Source of the DNA: JAIEOG01 sp964519985
GTDB taxonomy: Bacteria > Bdellovibrionota > FAC87 > UBA2466
Direction: 5' to 3'
Length of the DNA: 64,000 nt
Assembly (NCBI GenBank): GCA_964519985.1
Contig: CAZFMF010000020.1
Span: 3,045 to 67,044 of the forward strand
Position numbers and translations under genes: made by a program
The notes under the pieces: model-generated
What the model was told of the DNA's origin: nothing
The model's input: only the letters and a program-made list of their open reading frames with translations
The model's database searches: none
Part shown: positions 59,293 to 64,000 of the stretch, piece by piece
How positions within the stretch are numbered: position 1 is the first letter of the stretch
Layout: every line of letters starts with the position of its first letter

Positions 59293-59366
59293 GGGCGGTT
59301 AGCTCAGTTGGATAGAGCACCTGGCTTCGAACCAGGGGGTCAGGAGTTCGAATCTCTTACCGCCCA
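59293..59366 (+). tRNA. tRNA-Arg (TCG anticodon)
   Basis: 74-nt cloverleaf: acceptor GGGCGGT/ACCGCCC, D-arm with AGCTCAGTTGGATAGAGC, anticodon stem CCTGG/CCAGG with loop CTTCGAA (anticodon TCG), T-arm with GTTCGAATC. CCA is not encoded. Confidence 0.95.
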
Positions 59367-59389
59367 TTCAATCGCCTGCGGCGATTGAA
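59367..59389 (+). terminator. Perfect hairpin directly after tRNA-Arg
   Basis: TTCAATCGCC-tgc-GGCGATTGAA: 10-bp perfect stem starting at the first base after the tRNA. No T-run follows, but the position suggests processing or termination of the tRNA transcript. Confidence 0.5.
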
Positions 59390-59428
59390 TCCTTAACGAT
59401 TAATCCTTAAGGCTTAATCCTTAAACCT
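59390..59428. repeat. Short TTAATCCTTAA tandem repeat
   Basis: Three direct copies of an AT-rich unit (AATCCTTAA) in about 38 bp after the tRNA-Arg hairpin. Could be a leftover of an integration site or a low-complexity tract. No second copy of the tRNA 3' end was seen. Confidence 0.4.
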
Positions 59429-59471
59429 CCCGCGACGTAGTCGCTTTCAATATTCCCTCCGTAGCCTTACG

Positions 59472-59942
59472 ATGAATAGATTGAAAAAGTCGTTACAAGA
59501 AACCTACGCCCCCCACAACGCCTGCTTCGGGTGCGGGCCGGCCAATCCCAAAGGGCTTCGCATTCGCAGCTTCCCGGAGGGCGATGAGGTCATTGCGGAG
59601 TGGAACGCCGAACCCCACCACGAGGCTTTTCCCGGAATGTTGAACGGCGGGATTATCGGGGCGCTGCTCGACTGCCATTCCAACTGGACGGCTTGCTGGT
59701 CGTTGATGAAACAGTCGGGGGCCGAGACGCCGCCCTGTACGGTGACGGCGGACTTCGCGGTGAAACTGCTGCGGCCCACACCCACTAACGGACCGATTCG
59801 CCTCGTAGCTAAAGTGGTCGAGCTCAAGGCCGATCGCGCGAAGATCCACGCCGAACTCCATGCCGGTGGAAAACTTTGCGACACTTGCATCGGTACTTTT
59901 GTCGCCGTGCAGCCGGGTCACCCGGCGTACCATCGCTGGTAA
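59472..59942 (+). CDS. Hotdog-fold thioesterase (PaaI-like)
   Basis: 156 aa. N-terminal Cys motif NACFGCGPANPKGLRIRSF followed by hotdog core FPGMLNGGIIGALLDCHSNWTACW and TVTADFAVKLLRPTPTNGPI. Likely an acyl-CoA thioesterase; substrate not known. Stand-alone gene. Confidence 0.82.
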   Translation: MNRLKKSLQETYAPHNACFGCGPANPKGLRIRSFPEGDEVIAEWNAEPHHEAFPGMLNGGIIGALLDCHSNWTACWSLMKQSGAETPPCTVTADFAVKLLRPTPTNGPIRLVAKVVELKADRAKIHAELHAGGKLCDTCIGTFVAVQPGHPAYHRW

Positions 59943-60090
59943 CACGTTAAGCGCCAGCAAACCTCCCTTCTGCACCGCGTTTTTTCGCACCGCGGTTTAC
60001 AGATCCGCGCTTTGTTTCCAGAGTAAGTCTCGTCTGTAGGATTTTTCATTTCAAAAACTAGTTATTGAGTGACGAAGGGCCGACGTGTGA

Positions 60091-60876
60091 ATGCGGCGCT
60101 TCATTGGGGGGCTCCAAGTGTTGAAACTCAGAAGTGGTTTCCTGTGGTGTGGTGTGCTCGCGGCAATGCTCTATCTCGTTCCTCTGACGGCCTTCGGCCA
60201 AAATCGCCTGTCGGGTGATTTGGAGCGAATCGTCGATGGCGATACCGCCCACATCAAGGACCGCGACGGCAAACGGCACAAGATCCGCTTCTTGGGAATG
60301 GACACCCCCGAATTGCATTTCAACGGCAAGGCGCAACTGCCCTGGGGGCAAACCGCGACGGATCGGCTGCATGTCATTCTCAACGCGACCACCGCCAGTG
60401 TGACCGGCCGCGGCTTAGTCACCAAGAGCAGCGTCGATCGCAACACCGGCAAGCCGATCGAATTGGAAGTCGAGATCGTGGGCAAGGATGTCCACAGTCG
60501 CGACCTCGGATATATTTTTTACAAGGGAACGAACGTGAACTTGCAGTTGACCGAGGAAGGCTTGGCTTACCCCTACCTCTACTGCGGCAAGGGCGACTGT
60601 GACGCGACTTGGTCCAAACGCGCGCTGGTGGTTGAGTTTTTGGATGCGTGCAAACAAGCCCGCAAGAACAAAGCCGGCTTCTGGGGGGATAAGGCACCGG
60701 TGGAAGTGCCGTCGGAGTTCCGCCGTCGCATCGACCGGGGCAAACGCTATCAATATATCGGTGACGCCGAATCGAAGCGTCTGTACGCGCCCAACGACTT
60801 CGACAAAGTCGACCCGTGCGCGCAAGTTCGCTTCCAATTGGAAGCGGACGCCGTGGCGCTTGGCTACCAGTACTAG
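60091..60876 (+). CDS. Secreted thermonuclease-like protein (SNase fold)
   Basis: 261 aa. Signal-like hydrophobic helix (FLWCGVLAAMLYLVPLTAFG), then SNase core: RIVDGDTAHI, IRFLGMDTPELHF, TEEGLAYPYLY, with Asp and Arg/Glu of the catalytic set. Acts on nucleic acid in the envelope or outside. A GTG at 60118 with GGGGGGCT upstream is an alternative start. Its stop overlaps the convergent gene by 4 nt. The C-terminal about 60 residues are an extra tail. Confidence 0.78.
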   Translation: MRRFIGGLQVLKLRSGFLWCGVLAAMLYLVPLTAFGQNRLSGDLERIVDGDTAHIKDRDGKRHKIRFLGMDTPELHFNGKAQLPWGQTATDRLHVILNATTASVTGRGLVTKSSVDRNTGKPIELEVEIVGKDVHSRDLGYIFYKGTNVNLQLTEEGLAYPYLYCGKGDCDATWSKRALVVEFLDACKQARKNKAGFWGDKAPVEVPSEFRRRIDRGKRYQYIGDAESKRLYAPNDFDKVDPCAQVRFQLEADAVALGYQY

Positions 60877-61355
60877 TTGCTGAGCGGTTCCGTGTTTTGC
60901 TTGGTCAGTTCATGGGTGAGCGGGGTGAGAACCCCGCTCACTTTGTAATTCGGGTTGTAGAAAGTGATTTCCGCAAAGCGGGGAGCCACCGGCTTGGCGA
61001 GTTTGGTCCAAACATATTTGCGGACCGCTCCATCATTCACTTCCAAGGTGACCTCGATGCTGCCGTCGGCCAAGGTTTCCTCCACCGCCGTCGTTTTGGC
61101 GTACGGGAAGTAGGTGTAACCCGGATCGCAAAAGCCGAGTTTGATACAGTAGGGCATGGTGAATACGGCGACATCGACATCGGCGTAGACATCCGCTATC
61201 GAATTATCCGGTTCCACCCCCGCTCCGTTGGTCGCATGGATAAAGTATTCCCCCTGAATCGAAGTAATGAAGGCCTTCGCGTCGAGCTTCGTGGCAGCGT
61301 AAGTCCCTTGAGTGAATAGAAAAAATACCGAAAAGAGCATGAAGTAGCGCGGCAT
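60873..61355 (-). CDS. Secreted hypothetical protein
   Basis: 160 aa, signal peptide MPRYFMLFSVFFLFTQGTYA. Mature domain is beta-rich with two Cys (MPYCIKLGFCDPGY) close together. Family not recognised. Convergent with the SNase gene. Confidence 0.65.
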   Translation of the reverse strand: MPRYFMLFSVFFLFTQGTYAATKLDAKAFITSIQGEYFIHATNGAGVEPDNSIADVYADVDVAVFTMPYCIKLGFCDPGYTYFPYAKTTAVEETLADGSIEVTLEVNDGAVRKYVWTKLAKPVAPRFAEITFYNPNYKVSGVLTPLTHELTKQNTEPLSN

Positions 61356-61460
61356 GTCCCCTCCCCTTTATACTAGAGTCTCCTAACTCATTCTTGACTA
61401 CAAGGGACGGCGCAGGGCGATGAAAGGTGCTATCCTGACGTCCATAAAGAGGGTGGCCCG

Positions 61461-62102
61461 ATGAAACTCATTTCCTTGCTCGCGAGCCTGCTGATTTCGA
61501 TCCCCGTCTCGGCCGCCGTCACCCAAGGTTGTTTCAGCACTTTCGACAAAAAAGTGACCAAGCCTCTGATCCCGCCGCCAAAGTTGCAGGCGGGTGCGAT
61601 CAGTACCGAACTGGGGGTCCGCAAGGAAGACGAGGTCGAATTTGCCGGCGCGCGGGCGATCGTCGCTCGGCCGATCAAAGAGATCTACACCTGGTTGCTC
61701 GACCATAAAAACTGGAAGGACATGACCAAGACGGAGATGAAGGTCCGTGAGCAGGAAAAACCGGGCTACGCCCAATTTCACCGCGTCGACGTAAAGGTTA
61801 ACGTCTGGGGTTTTGTCACCCTGCCTTGGACCGAAGAGTGGGCCTACGCGATCTTGGAAGGCACCGAAAAGGAACCAAAGGATATTCTCGTTTCTTACCA
61901 AAAGGTCGACGGCACCTGGCGCCTCAAGCGCCTTTGCGGCTCGGTGCAGCTCAAGGACGCCGGCGGCAAGACTGATTTGTTTTTCTACGAAGAAGCTTTA
62001 GCCCAACACTACCCCGCCCAGCGCATCCTCGAGATGCACGAATCGAACTTCAAAATCCTCAATAATGGGGTGGCGATTCCGCTCGCTGCCCAGAAACCGT
62101 AG
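61461..62102 (+). CDS. Secreted START/SRPBCC-like protein
   Basis: 213 aa with signal peptide MKLISLLASLLISIPVSA. The pattern VRKEDEVEFAGARAIVARPIKEIYTWLLDHKNWKDMTKTE then a long beta-sheet and a C-terminal helix resembles a START-like lipid-binding fold. Two Cys (QGCFSTF, RLCGSV). Prediction by pattern only. Last gene before the AT-richer segment. Confidence 0.55.
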   Translation: MKLISLLASLLISIPVSAAVTQGCFSTFDKKVTKPLIPPPKLQAGAISTELGVRKEDEVEFAGARAIVARPIKEIYTWLLDHKNWKDMTKTEMKVREQEKPGYAQFHRVDVKVNVWGFVTLPWTEEWAYAILEGTEKEPKDILVSYQKVDGTWRLKRLCGSVQLKDAGGKTDLFFYEEALAQHYPAQRILEMHESNFKILNNGVAIPLAAQKP

Positions 62103-62202
62103 CCTGGGGCAGCGGAGTTTCTGCCAACTCGGTCTGCTCAGTGTCCAAGCTTCGCAGTAGTGGTCGAGAGTTGGTGCTAACACTTCATTAGTTCAATTGA
62201 GA

Positions 62203-62406
62203 CTACTTCTTTGTTGCAGAGAAAAGCTGAGCCTGCCCAGCTGCCCTCTTCCCAATTTGCTTGCCAACTTCCTCTGCATCGCGGACATCTTCAAGCTCTC
62301 TTGTATCCAATATTGATGGGAAGTATTTTCGTTTAAATTCGCTGATCGAACGAACTTTTTCCGTTTTTTCGATATCCTTAGTCTTGCCTGTCTTTTTTGT
62401 ATCCAT
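62203..62406 (-). CDS. Small charged protein, partner of the Ntn hydrolase
   Basis: 67 aa from ATG with GAGGCGAAG upstream. Very Lys/Glu-rich; helical. It overlaps the 3' end of the Ntn hydrolase gene by 29 nt, so it is co-translated with it. No family recognised. Possibly a substrate adaptor or an antitoxin-like small protein; this is speculation. Confidence 0.55.
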   Translation of the reverse strand: MDTKKTGKTKDIEKTEKVRSISEFKRKYFPSILDTRELEDVRDAEEVGKQIGKRAAGQAQLFSATKK

Positions 62407-63694
62407 CTTCGCCTCGGTTATAGTTCGCGAAAAACTGAGGATTCAAGGGGGCCTCAAAGTAATGCTTCCTCTTGATCCATACTAGACCATCCCCCTTCGT
62501 AATCAACGCCACATCTATTGGCCCACCTACCGTTTCCTTTTCCATAGACATCCTTCTCTTAAAGGAGGTCAAGTTGACCAATGACTCTGCCATAGCAGCT
62601 AATTCTGGACCTGGCAGACTTGCTACCGTTTCGTGCAGCGGATCAATATACGCCTTCTCCTGGTATGTTCGGAGTTCCTTCCTTAGGCTAATCATTAATT
62701 TCGACTGTTCATTTCTAATATCTTCAGAAAGTTTAGTAATTTCGTCCGACGGAAGGCCAGATAATTTGGGGGTAATCAGCTTTATTAGAGAATCTGTGAA
62801 CTCCGACTGTGCTGCTGCCATTGCTTTCCGCATCACCGTATCGAATTCAGGATCTATTCCCAAAGCAAAGGTATGAACCATCTCACTTTGCGCAAACGGA
62901 ATAAAACCAGACCGATTAATCGAAGTGATATTCTCGTTTTGCTGAAGTTTCCATTTCAGAGTTCCCCGTACATAGTCTCCAATTAGAAAACTTCGTAGGC
63001 GCGGATAGATATCATGTCTTCCAAACCCGGCAACAACCACTCCTGACTGACCGGCAAATATCTCACGGGCAAAAAAAGTGGAAATTATTCGGAAGAGAGT
63101 CTTTTTGAATTTTTCGGGTTGCGGAAGGTTTCCGAATACATTTTGGAAAGCCCCATTCATCTCTTCCGAAAATTCGGACTCAAGATAATTTAAGAAATAC
63201 TCGTCCTGACCAGGGAGAAATGGAGAAGTCTCCAAGCCTTTTAGGTATTCCAGTGCAACTTCCTCGGCAATTTTTCGCGTGTCGTCTTCCGATAGCTGCT
63301 GCCCCTTTTGAATTGAATCTCCCGCCCTCCCAACTATGCGCTCTCGTAAAGCGTAACATTCAATGTAAGCGCGCACACCCACCACGTGATTCTGAGCTTC
63401 ACGAGGAAATAGCCGTGGATCATTGGTTAGAAACTTGAGGAAATCATCTGCGTAATCCGCGAGCGAATCAAAATTCTGGGTTCCGAGTTGCTCACGATAA
63501 AGTTTTATGGCGGTTTCCCACGGAACGCCCATTACCTCGGCATTTCCGTAGATCATGATTCCAACCGGATGGCGTTTAGACAGAGAAAAAAGCTTATTTA
63601 CACTGTTGAATACCTTCTTGTTTCCGATAGTAACCGCACTATCCGCCGCGAGAGCTACGGCGCTACAATTGAGGATTGCTATTTCCGCTGTCAT
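62378..63694 (-). CDS. Proteasome-beta/HslV-like Ntn hydrolase of 438 aa
   Basis: 438 aa. The N-terminus MTAEIAILNCSAVALAADSAVTIG places Thr2 directly after Met. If Met is removed, Thr1, Asp17 (ALAAD) and Lys33 (VNKLF) match the proteasome/HslV active-site triad and spacing exactly. PVGIMIYGNAEVMGVPWETAIKLYR follows like the Gly47 region. The rest (about 150-430) is a helical extension absent in HslV, which is about 175 aa. Canonical HslU is not adjacent. The gene is visibly AT-richer than the neighbours and sits between a secreted protein gene and tRNA-Lys, suggesting horizontal gain. Confidence 0.65.
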   Translation of the reverse strand: MTAEIAILNCSAVALAADSAVTIGNKKVFNSVNKLFSLSKRHPVGIMIYGNAEVMGVPWETAIKLYREQLGTQNFDSLADYADDFLKFLTNDPRLFPREAQNHVVGVRAYIECYALRERIVGRAGDSIQKGQQLSEDDTRKIAEEVALEYLKGLETSPFLPGQDEYFLNYLESEFSEEMNGAFQNVFGNLPQPEKFKKTLFRIISTFFAREIFAGQSGVVVAGFGRHDIYPRLRSFLIGDYVRGTLKWKLQQNENITSINRSGFIPFAQSEMVHTFALGIDPEFDTVMRKAMAAAQSEFTDSLIKLITPKLSGLPSDEITKLSEDIRNEQSKLMISLRKELRTYQEKAYIDPLHETVASLPGPELAAMAESLVNLTSFKRRMSMEKETVGGPIDVALITKGDGLVWIKRKHYFEAPLNPQFFANYNRGEDGYKKDRQD

Positions 63695-63937
63695 CGGCGG
63701 CTACTTTACCGATCATTTCAAACATCACAAGACCCTCTAGGGAGCGCCTGCCTATTCTTCTTCGGACGCCGTTCGACGGGATTCTTGAAAACCGACAAAC
63801 AACGCCCCCAATTTCCGCAAGTCGAAAGTTTCCGCCAGGGACTATGTCTTTGAGATCATTCAACTCGGAAATTCTTTTGGAAGAAAAGTTTTGAGGAGGA
63901 AGACGAGATGCGAAGCGAGGGAGAAGCGGATAAAGAG
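63695..63937. other. Intergenic region upstream of the Ntn hydrolase gene
   Basis: About 240 bp with no convincing gene. It must hold the leftward promoter of the Ntn pair. Overlapping ORFs are antisense or run into the tRNA. No att-like repeat of the tRNA end was found inside the window. Confidence 0.5.
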
Positions 63938-64000
63938 TGAGCCGCGATGGACTCGAACCATCGACCCTATCCTTAAAAGGGATATGCTCTACCAACTGAG
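63938..64000 (-). tRNA. tRNA-Lys (TTT anticodon), 5' end beyond window
   Basis: Leftward tRNA 3' portion: D-arm CTCAGTTGGTAGAGC, anticodon stem TATCC/GGATA with loop CTTTTAA (anticodon TTT), T-arm GATGGTTCGAGTCCATC and acceptor 3' strand GCGGCTC plus A. The remaining 5' acceptor is cut off by the window edge. Confidence 0.92.

Noticed and set aside
59390..59428. CRISPR-like short repeats after tRNA-Arg
   Set aside because: Units are only about 9 bp, head to tail, without spacers or cas genes.
63663..63995. 110-aa leftward ORF at window end
   Set aside because: Its N-terminal sequence (EHIPFKDRVDGSSPSR) is translation of the tRNA-Lys, a common artefact.

Overview
The window reads as chromosome of a Gram-negative bacterium, roughly high-50s percent G+C by eye. 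It is most like Bdellovibrionota (predatory or oligoflexia-like lineages). That placement is inference, from a maf-yggS-divIVA cluster in a Gram-negative background (rseP, lepB, Bam-type barrel proteins), many small secreted proteins and proteases, DUF4360 proteins, an MNT-type nucleotidyltransferase and an HNH-endonuclease element. No rRNA, CRISPR array, phage or classical insertion sequence is visible.

Layout. 1-5.9 kb: DUF2090 protein (cut by the edge), cysteine dioxygenase, a glycosyltransferase, secreted proteins, and a zinc-protease lipoprotein with a separately encoded propeptide-like partner. 6.1-11.5 kb: carD-ispD-ispF-cysS leftwards and maf-yggS-divIVA rightwards from one intergenic region. 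11.6-16.1 kb: regulatory, envelope and small proteins (TPR/SH3, HTH/coiled coil, PilZ, nucleotidyltransferase, metallophosphoesterase, lipoprotein). 16.1-22.4 kb: leftward hisS-aspS-glpA-glpB-short glpC. 22.6-28.2 kb: a secreted protein with PGAG repeats, lepA-lepB, and a secreted protein. 28.2-31 kb: an accessory segment punctuated by four copies of the 16-bp palindrome TTACGCACGTGCGTAA, two of which bracket an HNH endonuclease gene. 31-41.2 kb: three small proteins, then the long leftward housekeeping operon rpsB-tsf-pyrH-frr-uppS-cdsA-dxr-rseP-phoH. 41.3-51.2 kb: thpR, uvrC, hmgA, a HAD/nucleotidyltransferase fusion, a glycosyltransferase, a sigma-54 activator, a small membrane protein, an outer-membrane-like protein and an HtrA protease. 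51.2-54.7 kb: mdh-sucC-sucD-ndk. 54.8-62.1 kb: tandem DUF4360 paralogues, a hybrid kinase with a degenerate receiver, plsY, a papain-like protease, tRNA-Arg, a thioesterase, a secreted nuclease and secreted proteins. 62.2-64 kb: an AT-richer accessory pair, a proteasome-beta-like Ntn hydrolase plus a 67-aa partner, ending beside a tRNA-Lys cut by the window edge.

The housekeeping genes form conventional units: isoprenoid synthesis (ispD, ispF, dxr, uppS), phospholipid synthesis (plsY, cdsA, glp genes), translation (rpsB, tsf, frr, aaRS genes, lepA), the TCA cycle (mdh, sucCD), and envelope proteolysis (rseP, lepB, htrA).

The most unusual items are (i) the HNH gene bounded by a repeated palindrome that also encodes its C-terminal YARA-stop, with solo copies nearby; (ii) a 438-aa Ntn-hydrolase-like protein whose Thr/Asp/Lys spacing matches the proteasome/HslV active site; and (iii) a family of nested inverted repeats with GGTACCCACTTCC-type ends, each placed 1-11 nt after a stop codon.
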